Shown here in pieces: positions 1-5,952 of a stretch of 10,767 nucleotides of DNA. Under the pieces are notes generated by a model, which was given only the letters and a program-made list of their open reading frames with translations, had not been told where the DNA came from and did no database searches. The DNA is from JAVWIF01 sp036639635 (GTDB lineage: Bacteria; Bacillota_I; Bacilli_A; Erysipelotrichales; Erysipelotrichaceae): contig JAVWIF010000057.1 of NCBI GenBank assembly GCA_036639635.1, positions 1-10,767 on the forward strand. The letters are read 5' to 3'. Position 1 is the stretch's first letter. Every line of letters starts with the position of its first letter. Both the position numbers and the translations under genes were made by a program.

Positions 1-33
1 TTATTCTCGTTTAATTTTCTACAAAAGAAAATT

Positions 34-77
34 AAAAAAGTCGGAATACCCTTGCCATAGTAGGGAACTAAAAAAGT
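34..77 (+). ncRNA. possible relic of a type III antitoxin RNA (ToxI/antiQ-like repeat unit)
   Basis: The string TAAAAAAGT occurs at 33-41 and again at 69-77, which defines one 36-base unit followed by the start of a second. Type III antitoxin RNAs are tandem repeats of roughly 34-36 bases, often with A-rich junctions, placed just before a terminator and the toxin gene. That is the layout here, with a terminator at 77-119 and a toxin pseudogene after it. Inside the unit CCCT (49-52) can pair with AGGG (62-65), as a small stem or part of a pseudoknot. Only one full unit is visible, the sequence upstream of 33 is not repetitive, and the window starts too late to show a promoter. The call rests mainly on context. 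Confidence 0.4.
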
Positions 78-119
78 ATGGCAATCCTCATTTAACATAA
101 GGATTGCCATATTTATTTA
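77..119 (+). terminator. rho-independent terminator before the toxin pseudogene
   Basis: A perfect 12-base-pair stem is formed by 77-88 and 100-111 (TATGGCAATCCT with AGGATTGCCATA). The loop has 11 bases and a T-rich tail follows. In type III toxin-antitoxin loci a terminator between the RNA repeats and the toxin sets the ratio of antitoxin to toxin, so the position fits that model. The hairpin is intact although the toxin gene is dead. Confidence 0.75.
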
Positions 120-128
120 TATAGGGAG

Positions 129-508
129 ATGAATGATAGGAACCCTCTAAAATTTATTACATAGATGAAGAATATATCGATTATTTAGCTCCTTTATCAA
201 GTCCTAAAAGATAACATCTAAAAACGAGTAACAAAGCGATCGATATATTTAAAATTGATAATGGAATATTAGGGATTATTAACATTAATAATATGATCCA
301 ACACCATTAGAATGCGTAAGCGAAGATAAATGATGCAAAATACAAAGCCCTTCTTATAGAATAATTACTTTTTTAAATGACCTAAGTGGAATTGTTGGGG
401 AAAGTAAAACAATTTCATTTGAGATATATAAAGGATTATTTGCTTACTAGAATTGAAGAAAGATGTTGTGAATGGGAAACAAGCAAATCTAATGGTATAC
501 TCGATTAA
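129..508 (+). pseudogene. decayed ToxN/AbiQ-family type III toxin (endoribonuclease)
   Basis: Most of this stretch reads in one frame (codons starting at 149, 152 and so on) but is interrupted by stops at 212, 308 and 317 and several more. Recognisable pieces in order are KIYYIDEEYIDYL (149-187), APLSSPK (188-208), AIDIFKIDNGILGIININNM (about 233-292), KINDAKYKALLIE (about 323-361) and a tail near RIEERCCEWE (about 449-478). These match the order of conserved blocks in ToxN/AbiQ toxins, which cut RNA and are held inactive by their repeat RNA. About 30 residues appear to be missing between the first two blocks, where the family has its RPYIGIVL-type strand. The ATG at 129, just after AGGGAG, is in another frame, so a frameshift near the start is also needed. 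No functional toxin can be made. Family recognition is from memory of the conserved blocks. Confidence 0.72.
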
Positions 509-689
509 AACAGTACTTAATTTAAATCTAATATCATATATATTTGATGGATTATTGCTTACAAAGTGCAGTTATTTAAGAATTATTTGTTTAATTCCCA
601 TTAAATTACTATCTTTAAATATGACGGATTTTAAACACTTTGTATAAAAAAGCCTTTTGTTAAAGGACTTAAGGATAATTTTTATTTTT

Positions 690-717
690 GAGGTGCAAAA
701 GACGAGGTGTAAAAGAC
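690..717. repeat. tandem 14-base direct repeat, possibly an insertion sequence end
   Basis: GAGGTGCAAAAGAC (690-703) is followed at once by GAGGTGTAAAAGAC (704-717), with one mismatch. It sits at the edge of the decayed transposase region and could be a terminal or subterminal repeat of the old element, but I found no matching inverted copy on the far side (about 1500-1830). The stretch between it and the toxin pseudogene (509-689) shows nothing else that I recognise. Confidence 0.55.
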
Positions 718-738
718 CCAATTTATGTGGATAAATTA

Positions 739-767
739 TGTACATTTATGGGATTTTATGATATAAT
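739..767 (+). promoter_or_regulatory. candidate sigma-A promoter with extended -10, in relic DNA
   Basis: TGTACA (739-744), a 17-base spacer and TATAAT (762-767), preceded by TG at 759-760, make a good extended -10 promoter. It is followed by an AAGG-type ribosome site (788-791) and an ATG at 797 that opens only a 20-codon frame ending at 859. The arrangement looks like the front end of a plus-strand gene, perhaps a second insertion sequence, whose body is lost. A short hairpin (GGCATTT at 799-805 with AAATGCC at 810-816) lies over the start of that frame. Confidence 0.35.
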
Positions 768-864
768 CCTAGAATAGAAGATGGAAATAAGGACATATGG
801 CATTTGTCGAAATGCCTTTGAACACTAAAAAAACTTATCGTTATTTAGGTAATTTATAATTTTT

Positions 865-1620
865 CTCATAACAAGAGGACAACGACATTTATGACGATGC
901 TTTTTAGTAATATAGCCATTATAAACCATATTGTTTGCATTTTAGCAAAATGGAATATCATCTTCGTTAAGAGATACAAAGAAATTCATGAGTTACATAG
1001 TTGTCACTGACACTATCAAAGCACATGAAATTAGGATGAAGTTCGCGGTTTAATTCAAATCACTGAACGGAGTCAAAAATGGTAGTAAAAGCATCGTGTG
1101 AGAGGCTTTTTCTATAGATATGAAGCAGGGTAAATCAATGCCTAGATTGGGGTTATGACAGGTGATAGTGTAGAGACTGAAACCAAAGGTTTCAAGGTCG
1201 CTTTCTAACCGATATCTGCTTCAGGAGAAGAGAAACGATAAGTAAGAACAGCATTATTATTAAGATTGTGAGAATCAATAAGACTTAAATAAGCATGAAC
1301 AAGCGAAGTAGTATCTCCAATCTTATTGTTTTCTAATTTTTTGACCCTTCTTCAACTTTGTTTTAGTAAAGGTATTCTTGTCTTTAGAAAAAAGAGTAGA
1401 ACGATGAGGATTATCATGAGTGAGGTGATTGCAGAAATCAAATGAGAAGCAGCGTTAGGGATAAACGAAGAGAATATTATGAATCCCTAAAATCAATGAA
1501 AATAGCTAAGATGTTGCATGAGAACAAAAGAATGAAGATCATGTAACAAATTGGAAACAAGATTGACGCGCAACTTCTAAAATTTGTATAAACCAGTTTT
1601 AAAGCGAGTTTAGGTAAAAA
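865..1620 (-). pseudogene. degenerate DDE transposase relic
   Basis: The minus strand encodes scattered pieces of one transposase in N-to-C order from high to low coordinates: LLHDLHSFVLMQHLSYFH (about 1490-1545), a lysine-rich KTKLKKGQK piece (about 1337-1365), LSLIDSHNLNNNAVLT (about 1245-1292), SSPEADIG (about 1209-1232), DLETFGFSLYTITCHNPNLG (about 1137-1196), DLPCFISIEKASH (about 1097-1136) and KKHRHKCRCPL (about 872-904). Frames shift between pieces and stops are frequent. Relative to intact relatives as I remember them, the part before SSPEADIG that would carry the first catalytic Asp is missing, and nothing homologous is seen after RCPL, so roughly the last quarter is gone. The pattern of DPDADIG followed by an amphipathic Y/F-rich strand and DLP is shared by a group of Bacillota DDE transposases (IS1182/IS4-like), but I cannot name the family. 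No terminal inverted repeats were found. Confidence 0.62.
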
Positions 1621-1752
1621 CGGGTTTTCTGAGAAGCATCAAGCGTATTTAAATTCAAATGAAAATGATTCAAGTAATCTTAATTTAAAGATATAGACTT
1701 GAACGTCATTTGAAAAAAGATTAAAAGTTTTCACGAATTAACTGGGGGAAAT

Positions 1753-1782
1753 TTGACGATAAAAAAGAGCGTATTTATCGTC
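1753..1782 (+). promoter_or_regulatory. promoter with overlapping palindromic operator, upstream of the ABC exporter
   Basis: A perfect 9-base inverted repeat, GACGATAAA (1755-1763) and TTTATCGTC (1774-1782), is separated by 10 bases. It overlaps a candidate promoter: -35 TTGACG (1753-1758), a 17-base spacer and -10 TATCGT (1776-1781, four of six matches). Because the arms cover both promoter boxes, a dimeric repressor bound here would block RNA polymerase, as is common for TetR-, GntR- or MarR-controlled drug exporters. No regulator gene is next to it. The -10 box is weak, so the promoter call is tentative; the inverted repeat itself is exact. Confidence 0.45.
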
Positions 1783-1830
1783 TTGAAGAGTTTTAGATTA
1801 TGCTCGAAATGAAAAAGGAGGAATCTTAAC

Positions 1831-2760
1831 ATGAGTGAAATTATTTTAGAAATAGAAAATTTAAGTAAAACATATGGTCATGTACATGCGCTTAGTAATG
1901 TAAATATGAAGCTAGAACGTGGTAAAATTTACGGATTAATTGGCCAAAACGGAGCGGGGAAAACTACTTTGATTCGTATGATCGCCGGATTGGGATTTGC
2001 AAATCAAGGAAAGATTACATTGTTTGGAAAAAGCGATGCACAAGGACTTGAAAATGAACGAAAACGTCTTGGTTGTATGATTGAATATCCTTGTCTTACA
2101 CCAACGATGACTGCACATCAAAACTTGTATGTACAACGTCTTATGCGTGGTATTAGCAATCCAAAAGTAGAAACCGAAATGTTAGAAAAAGTTGGTTTGA
2201 GTAACACTGGCAAGAAAAAAGCAGGTAACTTTTCTCTTGGTATGAAACAACGTCTTGGTATTGCTACAGCAATGCTTAGTGATCCAGAGCTACTTATTCT
2301 TGATGAACCAATCAATGGACTTGATCCAGTAGGTGTTGTTGAAGTACGTCTTTTGCTTAAAAAACTTTGTGAAGAACGTAATTTAACAATCCTAATATCT
2401 AGCCATAATTTACCTGAATTATATGAAACGGTAACTGATTATGTCATCGTGCATCAAGGTACAGTGTACCGCCAAATCAGTCAGGCAGATCTTGATCTAG
2501 CGTGCAAGAAACATGTTCTTATTCGTGTTGTTGAATCTGACCGTCTTCCTAGTATGATGGAAACTGTCCTTAAGACAACTAACTATAAGGTTAATCAGGA
2601 TGGTTCTGTACGGTTATATGATTTTGTTGATCGCACAGATGTAGTTTCAAAAGCTCTTAACGACAACGGTTTTGCTGTTAAACAGTTGGAGATTCGTGGA
2701 GAAACTTTGGAGAGTTACTATTTAGCAATGATTGAGGAGGCGAAATCAGCTCATGTTTAA
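1831..2760 (+). CDS. ABC transporter ATP-binding protein, BcrA/LanF-type
   Basis: This 309-residue cytoplasmic ATPase should power export of a peptide or drug through the permease encoded next. Walker A is GQNGAGKTT (38-46), the signature is FSLGMKQ (134-140) rather than LSGGQ, Walker B is LLILDEP (154-160, catalytic E159), the D-loop INGLDP follows, and the switch His is H192. The Q-loop position reads CMIEYP (82-87), with Glu (E85) where most ABC ATPases have Gln. This E-loop is described for lantibiotic-immunity (LanF) ATPases. The C-terminal 90 residues are the extra domain typical of BcrA-like exporters. The ATG is supported by AAGGAGG (1815-1821) nine bases upstream. Its last codons overlap the permease start. 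A bacitracin- or lantibiotic-type immunity exporter is likely; the substrate cannot be read from sequence. Confidence 0.92.
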   Translation: MSEIILEIENLSKTYGHVHALSNVNMKLERGKIYGLIGQNGAGKTTLIRMIAGLGFANQGKITLFGKSDAQGLENERKRLGCMIEYPCLTPTMTAHQNLYVQRLMRGISNPKVETEMLEKVGLSNTGKKKAGNFSLGMKQRLGIATAMLSDPELLILDEPINGLDPVGVVEVRLLLKKLCEERNLTILISSHNLPELYETVTDYVIVHQGTVYRQISQADLDLACKKHVLIRVVESDRLPSMMETVLKTTNYKVNQDGSVRLYDFVDRTDVVSKALNDNGFAVKQLEIRGETLESYYLAMIEEAKSAHV

Positions 2761-3520
2761 TTTATTTAAAAGCGAATTATATAGAATTAGCAAATTAAAG
2801 AGTTTTTGGATTTTAACGGTTGTTTTACTTGCGCTCGGTCAAATAGCACCGAACATGAGTGCTTCAGTTAACGAGACACGTCTTTCTACGGGTACTGGAA
2901 CTACAGCTGCTCAAGGATTTTTAGACAGTTTAGGAACACCTATGTTTTATTTAATCATTTTGGTTATTTTTATTACATATTATATTTGTGCTGGATTTGA
3001 ACAACGTACGGTGCAAGACAGCATTGCTGCAGGTGGCGGACGTGGAAAGATTTTGATTAGTAAAGCATTAGGTGTATATTCTGTAGCATTTGTTATGATG
3101 CTTGGATACAGCTTATCTTATACGATTGCTATTATGTATACTAAAGGTGGCGGTTTAGGATTTCAAGGTGATGTTATCATAAGAATGATTCTTGCATTTT
3201 TCACTATATTTATCCAAAACATATCCCAAGCAACGTTGATTATACTTGTTGCGTTTGCTTTGAAAAAAGTTGGAACTGTAATGGCTATTGGTGTTTGTAC
3301 CTTTTCAGTAGGAATGATGCTATTAAGTTTATCTACAGCAAAATACGCTTGGCTTGCTCAAATTGTTAAATTCTCACCATTTGCTGGTGGTGGTAGTGTC
3401 ACTGCTGGTTTTAGCGCACCATATGTTGATTATTTTATGATCATATTAGTGGGCTTAGTATGGATTGTAGGATTTCTTGCGTTGACACACATGAATTTCC
3501 ACAAAGCAGAACTTCGATAA
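2753..3520 (+). CDS. ABC-2 type permease, partner of the upstream ATPase
   Basis: This 255-residue integral membrane protein has about six hydrophobic segments (roughly 17-33, 63-81, 102-128, 141-170, 173-193 and 226-246), the size and layout of BcrB/LanE-type ABC-2 permeases. After the second segment comes FEQRTVQDSIAAGGGRGKI (82-100), the gTv-I-G-R-K pattern that recurs in this family and probably contacts the ATPase. I chose the ATG at 2753 over an in-frame TTG at 2732 because GAGGAGG (2734-2740) lies at a suitable distance before it and the protein then begins with the usual amphipathic MFNLFKSELYR. The start lies inside the end of the ATPase gene, which implies translational coupling. 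LanFEG systems have two permeases. Here there is one, which fits a homodimeric BcrAB-like exporter. Confidence 0.88.
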   Translation: MFNLFKSELYRISKLKSFWILTVVLLALGQIAPNMSASVNETRLSTGTGTTAAQGFLDSLGTPMFYLIILVIFITYYICAGFEQRTVQDSIAAGGGRGKILISKALGVYSVAFVMMLGYSLSYTIAIMYTKGGGLGFQGDVIIRMILAFFTIFIQNISQATLIILVAFALKKVGTVMAIGVCTFSVGMMLLSLSTAKYAWLAQIVKFSPFAGGGSVTAGFSAPYVDYFMIILVGLVWIVGFLALTHMNFHKAELR

Positions 3521-3603
3521 AATATTAGTGTTTAATAAGGGTTTTAAAAGCTATTTAAACGTATTCTTTTGGTAAAGATACATAGAATACAAAGAATAAT
3601 CAT

Positions 3604-3650
3604 AATGGTTTCCTTGATAAGTATACTTATCAAGGAGACCATTTTATTTT
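3604..3650 (+). terminator. rho-independent terminator of the ABC exporter operon
   Basis: Bases 3611-3636 are a perfect palindrome (TCCTTGATAAGTA and its complement), extended outward by pairs to 3604 and 3643 with one T-G wobble, and followed by ATTTTATTTT. It lies about 85 bases after the permease stop. The gap between (3521-3603) shows no gene. Confidence 0.85.
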
Positions 3651-3757
3651 ACAGGGCTCTTAGCTTACATCAAAATTGAAAACGATTTGAACTAGTACGG
3701 TATTTTGTTATTTGTGTGTTTAGGAAACCTATTGTTTAAATAAATTAGTTGGTTATC

Positions 3758-3786
3758 TTGCTATTGAAGGCTAGGTGCTATATCAT
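3758..3786 (+). promoter_or_regulatory. candidate sigma-A promoter of the small gene
   Basis: TTGCTA (3758-3763), a 17-base spacer and TATCAT (3781-3786) match the sigma-A consensus at four and five of six positions. A transcript starting near 3793 would have a short leader with GGAGG at 3813-3817. It lies between the preceding terminator and the small gene, so that gene is probably transcribed alone. Confidence 0.45.
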
Positions 3787-3823
3787 AAACAAGGAATATA
3801 TATCTGAACAATGGAGGTTCCTT

Positions 3824-4051
3824 ATGAAATTAGATGAACAAAGAATAGCAGCACAATTTGTACTAGAAGATGGTAGTGATGATACAAGACAACAGCATGC
3901 TATAGCAGTAGAAGAAAACTTATCTATTGAAGAGGGTAAGGTTTTGGCTCATAAGGTTGCAGATATACTTGGTAATCATACGTATACGAAAGAGAATAGA
4001 GAAGAAATATTTAATATTATTTTGAAAGCTTATTGGAATGTAGAATCGTAG
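3824..4051 (+). CDS. small acidic hypothetical protein, 75 residues
   Basis: I do not recognise a family. The protein begins MKLDEQRIAAQFVLEDGSDD, has no membrane segment or signal peptide, is rich in Asp and Glu, and looks helical in its second half (about 33-72, ending KENREEIFNIILKAYW). It should be a soluble cytoplasmic protein. I chose the ATG at 3824 because GGAGG (3813-3817) lies six bases before it. The open frame extends upstream to an ATG at 3749, but that start would fall before the candidate promoter and has no ribosome site. The gene has its own candidate promoter and terminator, which supports it being real. Nothing ties its role to the flanking operons. Confidence 0.62.
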   Translation: MKLDEQRIAAQFVLEDGSDDTRQQHAIAVEENLSIEEGKVLAHKVADILGNHTYTKENREEIFNIILKAYWNVES

Positions 4052-4091
4052 TGGGATTGAAAGTGGAACTAAGTAGTCAATATTTGTAACT

Positions 4092-4126
4092 GAAGGATTT
4101 CTTTGATTTTGAAGAGATTCTTTTTC
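4092..4126 (+). terminator. likely rho-independent terminator after the small gene
   Basis: GAAGGATTTCTT (4092-4103) pairs with AAGAGATTCTTT (4112-4123) through a 12-pair stem that includes three G-T wobbles, with an 8-base loop. The T-run at 4121-4125 is partly inside the stem. It is weaker than the other terminators in the window but well placed 40 bases after the stop codon. Confidence 0.5.
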
Positions 4127-4263
4127 ATATCTAGCGAAAATTGGAGAAATAATAAATAAAATTCTTGTTGATTGTAAGAATATAAGGAGTAAACATAAAG
4201 AAATGAAGGGATGAATAGACAGGATTCCTTTAGAATACTTAAGAAAATAAGAAGATAAGTAGA

Positions 4264-4322
4264 TTGTTTTTAGAGCCTATTTGTGATATCTTATAACGTG
4301 TAAGGTTTTGTATTTATAAGAT
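4264..4322 (+). promoter_or_regulatory. candidate promoter and inverted repeat upstream of the Dlt-like operon
   Basis: A perfect 9-base inverted repeat, ATCTTATAA (4288-4296) and TTATAAGAT (4314-4322), spaced by 17 bases, lies just before the operon. Its left arm overlaps a candidate extended -10 (TG at 4284-4285, TATCTT at 4287-4292) that has TTGTTT (4264-4269) 17 bases upstream. TATAAC at 4292-4297 is an alternative -10. The repeat could be an operator or a leader hairpin, but it has no T-run and is not a terminator. The rest of the 300-base gap (4126-4350) shows no gene that I can support. Confidence 0.35.
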
Positions 4323-4350
4323 TATTAAGGAATGAGAGGAATCAAATTAT

Positions 4351-5940
4351 ATGGCTTTTAATACCATGGCATTTATAGTATTCTTTATCGCAGTACTAGC
4401 ACTTTATTATATCGTGCCAAGAAAGTATCGTTGGATGTTCTTATTAGCATCTAGTTACTTCTTTTATTTGTATGCAAGTGCAAAGTTTGTTATTTTTATT
4501 ATTTTAACAACCATCACATCCTACTGTGCTGCGCGTTACATTGATCGCACGCATAAGGATGAAAAGAAGGTAAACGATAACAAAGACGTAGATATTAAAA
4601 TAAGAAAAGCAGAAAAAAGTAAGATTAAAAAGAAACGAAAACAAGCACTTGTGATGTTACTAGTTTTAAACTTTGGAATCTTAGTATTTTTAAAGTATTT
4701 TAATTTCTTTGCGGCTAATTTAAATGGCGTATTAGAATCAATATCTTTTGTCGGTAAGATTCCAAAGTTTAATTTAATATTACCATTAGGGATATCTTTT
4801 TATACGTTTCAAACAATGTCTTATGTCATTGATGTATATTGGGGTAAAATAGAAGCAGAGAAGAACTTTGGAAAAGTTGCTTTGTTTGTATCTTTCTTTC
4901 CACAGATAATAGAAGGACCAATTGGAAGATTTAAAGATTTAGCACCTACATTATTTTCTCAAGAAAAAGGGAATATGCAAAATGTAGTCTATGGAGTACA
5001 GTTAATGATGTGGGGCTTTTTTAAGAAGATGGTAATTGCTGATCGCGTGGGGATTATTGCGGATTATGTATTTGGCCATTATATGGATATTTCTGGAATG
5101 GGTGTAACTTTTGGTGTAATTATGTATGCGATTCAAGACTATACCGATTTTTCTGGTTGTATTGATATTGCGCGAGGTTGTGCCAAAGCGATGGGAATTG
5201 AGATGGCGGAAAACTTTAAACGACCTTATTTCTCACGGAGTATACCAGAGTTCTGGCGTCGTTGGCATATGTCACTAGGGGCTTGGATGAAAGACTATGT
5301 CTTCTATCCTTTCTCTTTAACAAAAGGAGTACGTAACTTAGGGAAGAGTACAAAGAAACGTTTTGGTAAGTTTATTGGGTTAACATTACCTGTAGCACTT
5401 GGTAATATATTGGTCTTCTTTTTAGTAGGTGTATGGCATGGAGCAAGTTGGAACTATATTGTATGGGGTTTGTTTTATGGAATATTAATCGCAAGTGCAG
5501 CTTTCTTGAAGCCAGCATTTACTTGGATGGTAGAAAAACTACATATCAACGTAGAAGCAAAATGGTTCATGGTATTTCAGATAGCACGAACATTTTGGAT
5601 TACATGCGTTGGTTGTATTATCTTTAGAGCAGATGGATTAGGAAATGCTTGGGATGTATTAATGAAATCTTTTCAAGTATTTCAAATACCACCACACTTT
5701 GTAAGAGAAATGTTATCATTCGGTTTAGATGCTCAGAATTACATTGCGTTGTTTGTTTGTTTGGTTATCTTATTTGTTGTAGATGTTATGCAAGAAAAGA
5801 TGGTTGTACGTGATTGGTTTGCGCAAAGACCAATGATTGTTAGGATTTTAATTTATATGATTGGTTTTATCATTATATTTACGTTAGGAGTATATGGACC
5901 TGGTGTGAGTGCAAATCAGTTTGTCTATATGCAATTTTAG
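4351..5940 (+). CDS. MBOAT family membrane O-acyltransferase (AlgI/DltB-like)
   Basis: This 529-residue polytopic membrane protein should transfer an acyl group from a cytoplasmic carrier to a polymer on the outer face of the membrane. It opens with MAFNTMAFIVFFIAVLALYY, the AlgI-type N-terminus. Conserved MBOAT elements are LPLGISFYTFQTMSYVIDVY (145-164), FFPQIIEGPI (182-191), RPYFSRSIPEFWRRWHMSLG (291-310) with H306, and VGVWHGASWN (359-368) with the probable catalytic His H363. It is well over the roughly 400 residues of DltB and nearer to AlgI. A very basic cytoplasmic loop (about 65-98) separates the second and third segments. The start follows GAGAGG (4334-4339). It is the first gene of an operon with a DltA-like ligase and a carrier protein, so the donor is probably that carrier's aminoacyl thioester. 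Confidence 0.9.
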   Translation: MAFNTMAFIVFFIAVLALYYIVPRKYRWMFLLASSYFFYLYASAKFVIFIILTTITSYCAARYIDRTHKDEKKVNDNKDVDIKIRKAEKSKIKKKRKQALVMLLVLNFGILVFLKYFNFFAANLNGVLESISFVGKIPKFNLILPLGISFYTFQTMSYVIDVYWGKIEAEKNFGKVALFVSFFPQIIEGPIGRFKDLAPTLFSQEKGNMQNVVYGVQLMMWGFFKKMVIADRVGIIADYVFGHYMDISGMGVTFGVIMYAIQDYTDFSGCIDIARGCAKAMGIEMAENFKRPYFSRSIPEFWRRWHMSLGAWMKDYVFYPFSLTKGVRNLGKSTKKRFGKFIGLTLPVALGNILVFFLVGVWHGASWNYIVWGLFYGILIASAAFLKPAFTWMVEKLHINVEAKWFMVFQIARTFWITCVGCIIFRADGLGNAWDVLMKSFQVFQIPPHFVREMLSFGLDAQNYIALFVCLVILFVVDVMQEKMVVRDWFAQRPMIVRILIYMIGFIIIFTLGVYGPGVSANQFVYMQF

Positions 5941-5952
5941 GTGGTGAAACAT

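Noticed and set aside
10..36. Hairpin of TTAATTTTCT (11-20) with AGAAAATTAA (26-35)
   Set aside because: The stem is pure A/T apart from one pair and has no T-run in either direction, so I could not support it as a terminator. It may simply be AT-rich sequence.
453..647. 64-codon open frame on the plus strand
   Set aside because: It begins inside the toxin pseudogene in a different frame from the homologous blocks, has no ribosome site and looks like no known protein.
653..690. Possible terminator (CCTTT/AAAGG hairpin followed by T-rich sequence)
   Set aside because: The stem has only five pairs with a flanking mismatch, and no live gene precedes it.
2732..2752. Upstream TTG start for the permease (adds MRRRNQL)
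   Set aside because: The TTG overlaps the GAGGAGG site that serves the ATG at 2753 and has no ribosome site of its own.
5433..5627. Open frame inside the MBOAT gene
   Set aside because: It is an out-of-frame shadow of the well-conserved MBOAT coding sequence with no start signals.
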